Shown here piece by piece: positions 46,783 to 57,521 of a stretch of DNA of 64,000 nucleotides. The position numbers and the translations under genes were made by a program. The notes under the pieces were generated by a model, which saw nothing but the letters and a program-made list of their open reading frames with translations, did not search any database and was not told where the DNA came from. How positions within the stretch are numbered: position 1 is the stretch's first letter; each line of letters begins with the position of its first letter. Source of the DNA: Pohlia nutans (Eukaryota > Streptophyta > Bryopsida > Bryales > Mniaceae); assembly GCA_022496805.1 (NCBI GenBank), contig CM040101.1, positions 2,482,501 through 2,546,500 of the forward strand, given 5' to 3'.

Positions 46783-46858
46783 TAAAGATTGGCAACATCA
46801 CATATACATAAAGATTGTCAACATCACATATACATAAAGATTGTCAACATCAAGTATA
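46783..46858. repeat. 31-bp tandem repeat, 2.5-3 copies
   Basis: Units of the type ATACATAAAGATTGTCAACA followed by TCACAT. Confidence 0.85.
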
Positions 46859-47718
46859 CATCCAATATTCCATGCAGATACCAGTATGAGATTCTAAAGA
46901 GTTAAAAAAAGAAGAAAATAAAATAAAATCCAACACATCACCCAAGAATTCATGTCACACGCCTAGAAAATGAATTCTAATCAGAAAATCACTTAGTCGT
47001 CCCGACACCGCCTTGTAGGGATCACGAGGCTCCAGGCAAGCAAGCAGCTTCCCCATACACATTCCAACCAACACGAAGACTTCTTGAGCCCTGCAATTAA
47101 TTGAGAACTGGCCACTGATTACTCCGTCATGACAGGACCAAACAGTTTCATATGGTGTTTAATTGAAGATAATCTCTTCACTAGTTTTAAAAAAAAAACA
47201 AAAAAAAAAACGAAGTTTGGAGACGCCAGTTTGTCAACATTAAGAATTGCCAGTTTGAAATGGAACAGAAATTTTAATTGTCAAAATCTCATTCAACATC
47301 ACCATTTTAAAACAAAACAAGTAAAAGTAGTTACTTTGTTCATATGGTTAAAAACCAACCTCTGCACTAAGGTAGAAGCACCAGAAACTGTTAGGTACCA
47401 ATTGTGGTCACCTATAAAAGCACATGTTTCAACTTCAAGAGTTCCCAAACTTGTTATCACAAGCATTAATTATGAATACCAAGCTAGCAATCTGATTGGA
47501 CTAGAAATGAAAGACAGTTACTGGTACACCTACTAACATCAATAGTGGTCTATGCATATTAAGTTTGAAAATTCACAACAAAATCATACATTGTGAAAAA
47601 TTAATTAAAAATTGAGCTTGGTTATTAAACCCAAAGTTTTATGTGCTGCAATTTTTTATCATTGAAAATTAGCACTCCATGTAAATTGAAATGCATAAAC
47701 TAACGGCAACTGTAACCC
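46859..47718. other. Spacer with a local direct duplication
   Basis: 47211-47292 (GGAGACGCCAGTTTGTCAAC block) recurs at 48043-48125, either side of the Tourist-like MITE. A 135-codon open frame (47129-47536) runs through it but looks fortuitous. Confidence 0.5.
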
Positions 47719-47721
47719 TTA

Positions 47722-48024
47722 GAGCATTCCCACCCATACACGCTAGGACTAACTCGCTCAAATTATTCATCTACATTTGAAGGGCCCTTGCACTCACACT
47801 CCCCCACCCTTGCACGCCCCTCACATATCAAAAGTGCGCATCAAATAGTCAATGGACCAATCACAAGTAGAATGTGAGGATATAGTCAACTAAATAGTGA
47901 TGTGAAGGCCCAATTTCTAACACGCTAGGATTGAGAGTCAAGAGGTATTTTTGAAGGGCCCTTGGCACTTTTCATCTACTTCTTGAGTGTGAGAGACTCT
48001 GGGAGGGCATGGGTGGCCATGCTC
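47722..48024. mobile_element. Tourist-like MITE, GAGCATKSCCACCCAT family, copy 2
   Basis: 303 bp with ends GAGCATTCCCACCCAT and ATGGGTGGCCATGCTC, and TTA duplicated at 47719-47721 and 48025-48027. The interior is the reverse of 36019-36330. Confidence 0.85.
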
Positions 48025-48903
48025 TTACCTTAATCAAGGAACGAAGTCTGGAGACGCCAGTTTGTCAACATCAAGAAATCCTAGTTTAAAATGGAACGGA
48101 AGTTTAATTGTAAAGATTCCAAGCTTCCGTTATTTCTCCCATGCACGGCCTGGCCTTCAACAGTAACAAGAAGCTATGTCCCTATTTTTTATTTTCTTTC
48201 TACAAAGCTACAAGAGGCTCTGTACCTTGGAGATGTAGCCTTATTTCAAGTTACTAGTGACTAGGGCTCAGTTTTCAAGTACCAACAAACACTGTACAGT
48301 ACGAGTACACAACAGCTTGCACACTTAACTGTAGATATAATAGCTTGAATGTGCTGATGCAATGCCTCCTCCAGAGGCAATAAAGAAAGAAAATCATCTC
48401 GTGTTGTGCAGTCTGTCTAGGGATCCTCACAAAACAAACAAGTGCTGGCTATTGCGCAGACATGGTAGCTGATTCCGAGAGCTTCTAATAACTTACTGTT
48501 ATTCACAATCGTAACAGACTCTTGGGATCCCTGTGTACTACTGGCATTACTGTTATGCTTGTTGGTCAATTGGGCAACAGGATTGCTAGCTATGCAGACT
48601 CCTACAAACATACGTGGCCCCCACACTAATTATTAGCTCCAGTGGTTGTGTAAATTATGTTTGTTACGTACCAGCTGTAACATGATGCCGTCGTAGTGGG
48701 TCCATGGCCGAAGAGCGTTTCGTTTCGCTGCCTTGTGGTACATGCAGCATTATAGCCCACCAACACGAGAATTGGCGAAGCTCCATGAGCAAACAATCAA
48801 TAGTTAAGTTAGATAAGATCATGGCCAACCACCGAAACAGTGAGTGCTACATTACTAGTCAAAGAATAGGCATGCTTTCCTATGAACCCTAAACCTATTA
48901 GTA

Positions 48904-49240
48904 AAGAATGTGCAATGTCCAGGAACAGAATCGTAGATCGAATCACATACGTTTGCAATCTGTCAAAGAATGTGCAATGTCTAAGAACAGAGCACGAGTG
49001 TCGACGCTCATGCATTTGCAATCTACACAAGAATTTGTCGAAGAATGTGCAACGTCCATGATGCAGGAGTTTCAAATCACATACGTTTGCAATCCTCACA
49101 AGAATGTGCAATGTCGAGGAACAGAATCATGCAGGAGTGTCGACACTCATACATTTGCAATCTACACAAGAATTTGTCTAAGAATGTGCAATGTCCAGGA
49201 ACAGGAGTGTCGATCCAATCACATACATTTGCAATCTTCT
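48904..49240. repeat. Dimeric minisatellite, about 137-bp higher-order unit
   Basis: AAGAATGTGCAATGTC recurs at about 48904, 48966, 49041, 49099 and 49179. The spacing alternates between about 60 and 75-80 bp, so type-A and type-B monomers alternate. Both carry ACATACRTTTGCAATC-like blocks. Open frames across it are repetitive and I do not call them genes. Confidence 0.8.
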
Positions 49241-50311
49241 CAATAGTGTCTGGAAGTTTCAGCTCTGGATCGTGAGGAAGCTACAAGCATTGAGTTCAGA
49301 AATTACCAAACCGAAGTCGCAAGAAGAATCTTTTCAGAGTTGGGTAGTTGTGTTACCATCATACTTCTCGTACTGGAAGAAGTATCTTGCCCATGCAATT
49401 GAGAGAAGAAGCTATGGAGTGGTACATAGAAAATTAAAACTATATCAAAAGAAAATTCTGTAAACACAACCTCGTGAGATCTGATTGATTGATGAAGAGT
49501 CAATGCCATGAATCAATCACCCAATCCGATATCAATGTGCTCGCCCATAATCACAATGAAAAGTATTCCCAGTTCCAGAAAGAGACGTTGCAACAATGTA
49601 AAGATTGAACTGAAGACCACCTAATTAGGGTTTGATCCAGAAAATGGTGGGAGTCACAAACTTGTATTCTATGAATCGAATCACTCGAAACCCTAACATC
49701 AATTCCAGAAACGCAAGTGTGAATCATCTCAGTTAGTTTGAACATGACCGCAAATAGTAACAGTCAAGCAGACTCTGTAAAATCATTGGAAAGAACATTC
49801 TTGCAAGCATCGAGGCAAGGCAACATCGTGATTTCAAACTGCACCAGTGAGACTCACATCAGTGGCCCACAATAATGGGAACTTATTACCGGAAAGACGG
49901 AACTCAAAATAGCAGGACCTTGAAACCCTAAACCCCTGCGAAAGATTCCGCCAAATGGTGCTCTGTGGATATGCACAGCAAAATGATCCAAAACGCTCTA
50001 CAGTAAGGAATCATCCCAGCATCCTGCATCGTCCCCTCCGTCATTCATCAGCATCCATCGTAGTGTACAGTCGCCTGCTTGTCATCATTGCAGGCATCTT
50101 CTGTGCAATTTGGTGATTGCGATGCATTCGTAGCTTCGAAATCTTTTTCTCAGTGTGATTTTTCGATTGCCCACACATCTGTTGTTGCAGATCAACGAGT
50201 AGTGTTAGGTTGGTCATTTGAGGGGTTTGTTGGAGAGTATGTGCTGATTGATTTGTTCGTTTTAGATCTGCACAGCATTGATCGTGACGAGCTTCTAGCA
50301 TTGTGAGATCA
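49241..50311. other. PFP upstream region
   Basis: Includes the likely promoter and leader of the PFP beta gene; a telo-box lies at 49923-49931. No other gene was recognised. Confidence 0.5.
49923..49931 (+). promoter_or_regulatory. Telo-box (AAACCCTAA) upstream of PFP beta
   Basis: A perfect plant telo-box about 380 bp before the ATG; a related GAAACCCTAAC lies near 49685. Such boxes are common near plant transcription starts of growth-related genes. Confidence 0.45.
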
Positions 50312-51997
50312 ATGGCGGTGTCAAATGGCCAGGAGGTGAAGAAGGACGCCGTGAGGGATAAGTCCGTGTACAGTCCAGTTCAAGCGAGCAGGCTAGACCA
50401 CACGCCGACGCTACCGAAGGTGTTGCAAGGGAACTTCAAGCTGAATCACGGGCCGCCTTCAACAGCCGCAGGGCAAGCGGAGGAGATTCACAAGCTCTTC
50501 CCGTGTCTGTATGGGCAACCCTCAGTGCAACTCGCGCACAGCGACGTCCCCTGTTACAATGTGGACCAGAAGCTGAAGGTAGGCGTGGTGCTCTCAGGCG
50601 GGCAAGCGCCGGGCGGCCACAATGTGATCGCCGGGTTCTTCGATTACCTCCAAACACACGCGCCCGGGAGCATTCTCTACGGGTTCAAGGGCGGCCCAGC
50701 AGGAATCATGCGCAACCGCGTCGTGGAAATCACGGCCGATTTCTTATACCCCTACCGCAACCAGGGCGGCTTCGACATCATTTGCAGCGGGCGCGACAAG
50801 ATCGAAACCCCGGAGCAGTTCCAGCAAGCAGTCGACACGGTCACAACCCTCGATTTAGACGGGCTAGTCGTGATCGGAGGCGACGACTCCAACACGAACG
50901 CTGCGCTTCTGGGCGAGCATTTCCGATCCAAGAAAGTGAAGACTCACGTAATCGGATGTCCCAAGACGATCGACGGCGACTTGAAATCCACAGAAGTGCC
51001 CATCAGCTTCGGATTCGACACGGCGTGCAAGATCTACGCGGAGATGATCGGCAACATCATGGTGGACGCCAGGTCCACAGGGAAATACTATCACTTCGTG
51101 CGTCTCATGGGTCGCGCTGCGTCTCACATCACCCTCGAATGCGCGCTTCAAACCCACCCCAACGTCGCTATCATCGGTGAGGAAGTAAACGCACAGAGGA
51201 AAACGCTTCGGCAAGTGACAAACGCCATCGCGGACGTAGTTTGTAAACGCGCAGAGCTCGGGAAGCATTACGGCGTGGTGTTAATCCCCGAGGGTTTGAT
51301 CGACTTCATTCCTGAGATTCAAAACTTGATCTCCGAGTTGAACGAAATTCTCGCGAATCAAGGTTGCGATGCGCACGGTCACTGGAAGAGTAATTTGAAG
51401 CCTTCCTGCCGCGCGCTTTTCGATTCGCTTCCACATAACATTCAAAATGAGCTACTGCTGGAGCGAGATCCGCATGGAAACGTGCAAGTGTCGCGGATTG
51501 AGATGGAGAAGATGTTGATTAGTATGATTGAGAGCGAGCTTTTTGCGAGGAAGCACGAGGGTGGATACGCGGGGAGTTTCAAGGGGCAAGCGCATTTCTT
51601 TGGTTACGAGGGGCGCTGTGGAATGCCTACAAATTTCGATGCGACCTATTGTTACGCGCTGGGATTTGCAGCTGGCGCGTTGATGCATTTGGGGCAGACA
51701 GGCTTGATTGCTTCGGTGGCGAATCTGACTAAACCTGCTCAAGAATGGACTGTGGGTGGGACTGCGCTTACGCAGCTCATGGACGTGGAGAGACGCAAAG
51801 GGAAGAACAAGCCTGTGATTAAGAAGGCTATGGTGGAGCTTGATGGTGCTCCGTTCAAAAACTTTGCCGCTGTGCGTGATGCTTGGGCTGTGGAAGATCG
51901 CTATGTCTGCCCTGGTCCCATTCAGTTTGCAGGTCCCACTGCCGATGATACCAACTTCACTTTGAAGCTGGAACTCGGAGCTTCTGTCACTCTGTGA
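50312..51997 (+). CDS. PFP-beta: Pyrophosphate:fructose-6-phosphate 1-phosphotransferase, beta (catalytic) subunit, intronless
   Basis: Cytosolic enzyme that reversibly phosphorylates fructose 6-phosphate to fructose 1,6-bisphosphate with PPi, in glycolysis/gluconeogenesis. In plants it works as an alpha/beta heteromer activated by fructose 2,6-bisphosphate. The ATG at 50312 gives 561 residues, the normal full length. Visible motifs: GGQAPGGHNVIAGF (substrate/PPi site), GGDDSNTNA, PKTIDGDLK with the catalytic Asp pair, MGRAASHITLE, and the plant-specific C-terminal half with KHEGGYAGSFKGQAHFFGYEG. It ends KLELGASVTL. All key residues are intact and the frame is unbroken. The gene has no intron, whereas the angiosperm PFP-beta genes I know have many; a retrogene or lineage-specific intron loss is possible. 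Composition is GC-rich relative to its surroundings. The alpha subunit is not in the window. Confidence 0.97.
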   Translation: MAVSNGQEVKKDAVRDKSVYSPVQASRLDHTPTLPKVLQGNFKLNHGPPSTAAGQAEEIHKLFPCLYGQPSVQLAHSDVPCYNVDQKLKVGVVLSGGQAPGGHNVIAGFFDYLQTHAPGSILYGFKGGPAGIMRNRVVEITADFLYPYRNQGGFDIICSGRDKIETPEQFQQAVDTVTTLDLDGLVVIGGDDSNTNAALLGEHFRSKKVKTHVIGCPKTIDGDLKSTEVPISFGFDTACKIYAEMIGNIMVDARSTGKYYHFVRLMGRAASHITLECALQTHPNVAIIGEEVNAQRKTLRQVTNAIADVVCKRAELGKHYGVVLIPEGLIDFIPEIQNLISELNEILANQGCDAHGHWKSNLKPSCRALFDSLPHNIQNELLLERDPHGNVQVSRIEMEKMLISMIESELFARKHEGGYAGSFKGQAHFFGYEGRCGMPTNFDATYCYALGFAAGALMHLGQTGLIASVANLTKPAQEWTVGGTALTQLMDVERRKGKNKPVIKKAMVELDGAPFKNFAAVRDAWAVEDRYVCPGPIQFAGPTADDTNFTLKLELGASVTL

Positions 51998-52169
51998 GTG
52001 CATTTGCCCTCCATTTCCTCTTGCATTGTGTAGATACCCGTCTTAGTCTTCTGTTGATGTGCAACTCAAATTGATCACCTTTCACAGGTTATGAGACATA
52101 ATTGAACATTCAGGTTTGTACTTTTGAGTTCTTATTGAATAGAAGCATAACTTGAATAGATGGAGCCCA
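51998..52169. other. PFP 3' region, proximal part
   Basis: Follows the PFP stop codon directly and probably begins its 3' UTR. Confidence 0.4.
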
Positions 52170-52575
52170 TTTCTGTGGAGATTGCAACTAAGTATTGGAT
52201 ATGCAGAGCATGGTTGTGTCTTTCTTTATCGTTATGGTGTTTTTTTTGATTCAACCAGAAATGTGTAGAGCTTGCAACTAAGCATTGGTAATGGAGGGAA
52301 TGGCTGTCTCATAATTTTGTCTCTTTTATTGTTATGGTGTTCTTTTTTGTAGATTAGCATGATTCAGCCATTGAGGTTATGTCCAGAATGTGTAAAGCTT
52401 GCAACTAAGAGAATGGTTGTCTCATGATTGTGTCTTTCTTTATTGTTACGCCAATGTTTTTTTTAGATTAGCTTGATTTAGCCATTAAGGTTATATTCTG
52501 TAATGTGTAGAGGTTGCAACTAAGCATTGGATTTGGAGAGCATGATTATCTCTCACGATATTGTGTATGTTCCAG
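52170..52575. repeat. Degenerate tandem repeat (about 95-130 bp units, four copies) downstream of PFP
   Basis: Each unit has AATGTGTAGAGCTTGCAACT, AAGCATTGG, a TGGTTGTCTCATGATTGTGT-like block and a T-rich tail with TTATTGTTATGGTG. It could be transcribed as part of the PFP 3' UTR. Confidence 0.8.
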
Positions 52576-52961
52576 ATTCAATAAAATGACTCAACTTGAT
52601 ATGTTGAAATTAATACTTTTTGGTTGATCAAAGAACTCACATTGAGCAAGAAGGTTACAAATTATATGCTTCTAACTAACCAATGAGGAAGTGACACAGT
52701 TTGTATTAAAACTCAGATTTGGCATTATCTTGTTGTAATTGTCTTGTTGGTAGCTATCTTCAGCTGTTTTGAATATCTACAATGTTTATTTTATTTTTGA
52801 GAGTTAGATGGTTTAGTTTCAAGTATCTTTATTGGTTGACATTTGGACATATATAAACTTATTATTAATAAAAACATGTTAATAAATATTGCTAAGAAAA
52901 ATTATATTTGTATCTTTTATATTTTATTACAAGAATCATTGGAGTTACTTTGGAGGCAATT

Positions 52962-53684
52962 CATATGTTGGTTATAAGGAGTTGCTACAATTCTATTGTG
53001 ATGCATAAATTAAGACATTCGCTTTTGGTTCGACATACAACACATTTGCTTTTGGTTCGGGTTCGGGCATTATTTGTGTCCCAGGCTGTCAAGGCGGAAA
53101 TCTACTGCGTCTTCCCAGAGTGAAAAATCAGGAGTCGGCTGCAAGCGCTGCAACTGCAAAAGATCCAAGTGTCTTAAATTGTAAGTTTGTCATTGCTTGG
53201 CTTTTTGAAACTCAAATGTGTCTACTTGGAATTTTGGACACTGTTTCTCACTACCGGAGTAGTGTGTAGTCTTAACCCCTAAAGGACCAAGAAACCCAAA
53301 TTGGACCTCACGATTATTTTTTAGCAGTTTTGAGTAGATACTATCCAGACTTCCTTTTGTTCAAGTTTATTTGTGTTTTTACCAACATATGCAATGTTCT
53401 TCATTGATTCTAGTGATATAAAATTTAGTCCCATCTGAATCATATTTTTTTACAATATGATCAATTGAATTTGTCATTTTAGAACCATGAATCCTTGGTG
53501 CTTTAGGGGTTAATGCATTTATAGCGATTTTTGTTGGGCTCTCCTTGCAATTTTTCTGGTACAAGCGACTGCATTTCTATTGCCTTTAGAAACATTTCAT
53601 ATGTTGGTTATAAAGAATTGCTACAATTCTATTGTGATGCATAAAATTAAGACATTCGCTTTTGGTTCAACATACAACATGTTG
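52962..53684. repeat. 85-bp direct repeat pair flanking a TTAA element
   Basis: 52962-53046 and 53599-53684 are near-identical (ATATGTTGGTTATAA, GTTGCTACAATTCTATTGTG-like). Between them is the TTAA-type MITE at 53276-53509. No gene. Confidence 0.8.
53276..53509. mobile_element. TTAA-flanked MITE, 234-bp group C, copy 2
   Basis: Between TTAA at 53272-53275 and 53510-53513. The tips are CCCCTAAAGGACCAAG and CTTGGTGCTTTAGGGG, 16 bp inverted with one mismatch. Whole-length sister of 25027-25259. Confidence 0.93.
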
Positions 53685-53685
53685 T

Positions 53686-54405
53686 AAGAACGTTTTTTTT
53701 AAGGACATTGGAACTGGGAGCTCTCAATGCTAGTGGCTCTCACATTTAGTCTTGAATATTCATCCAACTCTTGTTGCTATTTCTCTGTTTTACCGCATTT
53801 GTAGGTTTCCCGCATTGTTGATCAGACGAGAATAGTCACTAAGTGTCTTGTCTCATTGACGTTCTGTGGACCAATTGCCCATTTACAAAGAATGCCAATA
53901 GGCAGAGTGAAGAAACTCGATTGAAGAGCTTCCTGATTTTAACATTCAGAATATAAAGAAGATTGTATTCATCTGTTGATTCAAGAAACTCCCCTCATCA
54001 AGTAGGCTTTTTGGTAAGAATCGTTCACAGCATCAACCTGCCAAAGAGAGCCTAATAAGTCCACCGTGTAACAAAGTAAACTTCTTTTATGTTCAAGTGT
54101 AGCTTCATTAAACCAGTATGCATTATCAAATTTTACTTCGAACATGGTTTAGGTCATACAAGCTCTATTTTGCACTTAGATTCTTGGATTTCTTTACTAT
54201 ACCAGTGGATGAAAACATTATGAATTTTGGATTCTAGTCTTCACATTCCATCTTCTTACGGTACGTTAGGAAGTGGCTCTAAGTATAGCGTCATTCATTA
54301 GATAATTTGAAGCCGGTAGAAAGGTAGTATAGAAGTAGTAAGTACGGTTCTGTATACTGATTCTATACAATACCTATACGTCAAGTAGATGAAGGAGAAG
54401 AGAAC
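53686..54405. other. Spacer, no gene recognised
   Basis: Nothing recognisable was found. Confidence 0.4.
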
Positions 54406-54409
54406 TTAA

Positions 54410-54745
54410 CCCCTAAATTCCCACAGCCCTCTCCAGTTTTGGAGAATTCCAAAGATGCATTATAGAATGCAGTTAAGAGGAATATTTTGAATTTGAAGTA
54501 TGTTCAAATATAAGTTGCACATTATGAATTTTGGATTCTATTCATACGGTTAGATCTATGATTGCAATCACCAATATTTTGTATAAAATTTCAAATTTCA
54601 AATTTCAAATTCTTTGGTGACTTGATTTCAAATAAGATATTGACAATTTGTGAATGAAATTTGTTGAAATGTAATACTCTAAGTGTAGTGATTTTTGGAG
54701 ATTTTTTGGTTGCTTAATTTTATGAGTTGACTTTTTTAAGATGCC
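54410..54745. mobile_element. Group-A TTAA element, right end lost
   Basis: TTAA at 54406-54409, then CCCCTAAATTCCCACAGCCC and the group-A interior in reverse. It stops at TGACTTTTTTAAGATGCC where other members continue for another 200 bp. Confidence 0.8.
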
Positions 54746-54827
54746 TCTGTCCAAATAAACTATTGACCAACCTATGCACATCCATTTTTCCAAGAGCCAG
54801 AGAGCTATCAAGAGTGCTAGTGGAGAT

Positions 54828-55001
54828 TACTACTAGCAAAGGCGTCGCTTCTCACTCATAAAAGTGTCAAGAGTTCACTGTACACACTTGTCCTATGTGA
54901 TGAATTGCACTCACCAAGTCTTGAGCGCCTGGGCAGTGAGTGCAAAGTGGCACCGTTTGACTCACCTACCGAGTGAAAAGCGACGCCTTCTCCTTGTAGT
55001 G
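54828..55001. mobile_element. CACTA-like miniature element, GGCGTCGCTT family, copy 1
   Basis: 174 bp. The left end TACTACTAGCAAAGGCGTCG (first base changed from C) and right end CGACGCCTTCTCCTTGTAGTG are inverted, with GAT at 54825-54827 and 55002-55004. Sister in reverse at 57751-57912. Confidence 0.82.
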
Positions 55002-55097
55002 GATGCTCTTAGAAGAGAACTCAATATAGACAAGCATCTAGAATCAAAAAGAAGATAGTTCAAGTGTAGCAAATGAACCCGCAAATGAATAAGTACA

Positions 55098-55372
55098 CAG
55101 GGGTCCCAAACATTATTGCCGGGGTAAAAAGTGGATGGTTTGGCCCCATTTTTTACCCCATTTAGCACTGTGTCCAAAAGTGAAGATTGGGAGTGGGGGG
55201 TCAATTTTTGACTCCCTTTTCAGAACCTTTACCGGGGTAAAACATGATTTATCGGGGTAAAACAATGGTGCTTTTCACCGGCATGGGGGCAAAAAAAAAA
55301 CTGCCCTGGAGTAAAAGTCCCTCATTTTTACCCCCCACCCCAAGTTTAGCCCCGGGGTCAAATTGTGAGGGT
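55098..55372. mobile_element. Possible hAT-like MITE rich in GGGGTAAAA motifs
   Basis: Ends CAGGGGTCCC and GGGTTCCCTG are inverted with CCGGGG following inside each. The interior has several ACCGGGGTAAAA / TTTTACCCC repeats. The 8-bp flanks do not match, so the boundaries are uncertain. Confidence 0.45.
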
Positions 55373-55454
55373 TCCCTGCTGTAGGGAGTTGGGCATTCAT
55401 CTGCTTGGGTCATATTTGGTTCATCGGTTCATCTTTCAAGTGGCTTCTAGTTAA

Positions 55455-56023
55455 CCCCTAACTGCCTAAGCGTCCATTTTTTGGACGATGTACAGATTTC
55501 ATCCATAATTTCTCATCCGTCATGCACTTTTAGCAGTGTGGAATTTTTACTGTAGATTCTATGGGAAGTTAGCTTCATGTATATGTGATCTGATTAGAAA
55601 GGGGATGATTTGTGAAATTTTTATGCCTCATTTCATGTTGTAGTGATTCACCCAAAATAATGAAGATTTCAGTGTAAAAGTGCTCTAAAAAAAGTCAACT
55701 CATATAATTAAGCAACCAAAAAATCTCCAAAAATCACTACACTTAGAGTATTAAATTTCAACCAATCACAAAAAAATTCATTTGTAGATTGTCAATATCT
55801 TATTCGTAATTGAATTACAAAATAATTTTGAATTTCACGTTTCAAATTTTATACAAAATTATTGGTAATAGCAATCATAGATCTAACCGTATGGATAGAA
55901 TCTAAAATTCATAATGTACAACTTTCATTCATATATCAAGTTCAAAATATCCCTCTAGATTGCATTTTATAATGCATCTTTGCAAAACTGCCGAATTTGG
56001 AGAGGGCTCTAGGCAATTAGGGG
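55455..56023. mobile_element. TTAA-flanked MITE, group A (forward)
   Basis: 569 bp between TTAA at 55451-55454 and 56024-56027. The tips are CCCCTAACTGCCTAAG and CTAGGCAATTAGGGG. A clear subterminal palindrome CGTCCATTTTTTGGACG follows the left tip. Confidence 0.9.
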
Positions 56024-56282
56024 TTAATATTAGGTGGTTCATCTTCATCTTTCAAGTGGCTTTTAGTTACTACAGAGTAGATCATGAACTCAAGTAACTT
56101 TCACACTTCCATAAAAGCTTCCCTTCAGATTTGAGAAAAAGAATAAAAAGGCAAGAATGTCAACAGGCAATGATCAAGCGGAAGATGGAAGCACCATCCA
56201 CCGATGAATATACAAAGGCTCATTCTCGCCATCTTTCCATTGTTAGTACGAGGTGAGTGAAGGCCAGTCACATTCTCATCTC

Positions 56283-56900
56283 ATGATCATGAGTTTCAAA
56301 GCTTATATAGCGCGGTACATGTCTTGTTTCGGGGCCAACAACAACAACACGGAGCGCCATGACACACCCTCCAATCCTTCTCCTCAGAGTACTGTTCCAG
56401 ATTCATCTCTTGTGACGCTCAGGAAACGATTAGATGCCGTAGTGGAGCAGATTACAAACTGTACAACCAGCGACGTCGACAATGCGGACAATGTGTTTGA
56501 AATGGACAGCCTTATGTTGTTGGGGGAGAGAATCCAGGCGTTCCGAGACGCGGCGCAGACTTGCGCAATCACATCCGCGCAACCTGATTGTGGCCCAGTG
56601 ACACGCTTGTTGATGCAGCTGCTGGGCCAGATCATGGCGGATCCGGAGCACATTGAAACGAGTGCCACTGCCCTTCAGCCTTTCATCCTTGAGAAGCTCA
56701 ATCCTGAGGTTGAAACTCTGAAATCTCAGATTGCGCATTACATTGCGCATCCCGCTCCGAATGCTAACAACAGTAGTGACCTCATGAATGATCATCTCAG
56801 TGCTTTGAAAATCAAGGATCCGGATAATAAACATGCAGCAGCCCAAAACTCCTCTGTAGTTTGCAGTCCTAAGTCCTCTGTGGTTAGCAGTCCTAAGTAG
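56283..56900 (+). CDS. Unrecognised protein, 205 residues
   Basis: I do not recognise this protein. From the ATG at 56283 (another Met two codons later) it runs 205 residues to a TAG. It has balanced composition and higher GC than its AT-rich surroundings, which argues that it is or was coding. Visible parts: a Cys-containing N-terminus (YIARYMSCFGANNNN), a Ser/Pro/Thr-rich stretch at about 25-45, a probably helical middle (LVTLRKRLDAVVEQI; LLMQLLGQIMADPEHI; LEKLNPEVETLKSQIAHYI), and a C-terminal tandem SSVVCSPK/SSVVSSPK. It has no membrane segment or catalytic motif. A GTGAGT just upstream (56253) could be a splice donor, so this might be one exon of a larger gene. It is flanked by mobile elements on both sides. 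Confidence 0.5.
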   Translation: MIMSFKAYIARYMSCFGANNNNTERHDTPSNPSPQSTVPDSSLVTLRKRLDAVVEQITNCTTSDVDNADNVFEMDSLMLLGERIQAFRDAAQTCAITSAQPDCGPVTRLLMQLLGQIMADPEHIETSATALQPFILEKLNPEVETLKSQIAHYIAHPAPNANNSSDLMNDHLSALKIKDPDNKHAAAQNSSVVCSPKSSVVSSPK

Positions 56901-57156
56901 TTCAAGAAGCCGGCACATGTGGCATCATGGAATCTCATTAAACATATTAACATGAATTCTATAAACGTTGTAAGAGCTCACCATTCTCTACAATTCTCCA
57001 CTATATATGGCAATCAGAAAAGGTAAACTTACGTTCATTATAGTAAGCCTAGACATGACAATCTCTTTGTAAAAATTGAAAGAAACTTGGCACTGGTGAA
57101 GGAGAGTGGAACTGAGAAATATTAGGGTTCAAGTAAAGATGGACTTTTGAGACTTA

Positions 57157-57521
57157 GGGTTGTTTCACACTATGGCCGTCCAAGTCGAGAGGCCGTGGGA
57201 TTGAGTTGCCAAACTTTGTTGAGAGTCCAAAGAAATGAGCTGAAAATAGGCAATAAAATATAGTTTTGCTTTTTTTATGAAAAAAAATCGACGGCCTCTC
57301 AACCATAGTTTGGGTTTCTATTCCTGGTCGACCCAAAAAAAAAATTGAGAGTCCGTCAAACTTGGTCAAAAAGTGTTGCCATATAAGCATTTTGAAAGGC
57401 GACGACCTTTGGACTTTGGCCTCTAGTGTAAAGGGTCGAGAGGCCGAATTCTTGATTTCTTGCAATCCGATTGGTGAAAATCAACGGTCTCTTGACCTTC
57501 GGTCATAGTGTGAAGCGGCCC
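57157..57521. mobile_element. Tourist-like MITE, GGCCGCTTCACAC family, copy 2
   Basis: 365 bp with ends GGGTTGTTTCACACTATGGC and GTGTGAAGCGGCCC, and TTA at 57154-57156 and 57522-57524. Reverse of 6364-6708. Confidence 0.85.

Noticed and set aside
47129..47536. 135-codon open frame with KKKTKKKT
   Set aside because: A-rich low-complexity region plus a block that is directly duplicated at 48043; no domain.
48908..49275. 100-112-codon open frames over the dimeric minisatellite
   Set aside because: Explained by repeat units whose period keeps a frame open; Cys/Asn-rich repetition without a known fold.
50503..51268. Long open frames on both strands inside PFP beta
   Set aside because: Shadows caused by the GC-rich codon use of the PFP gene.
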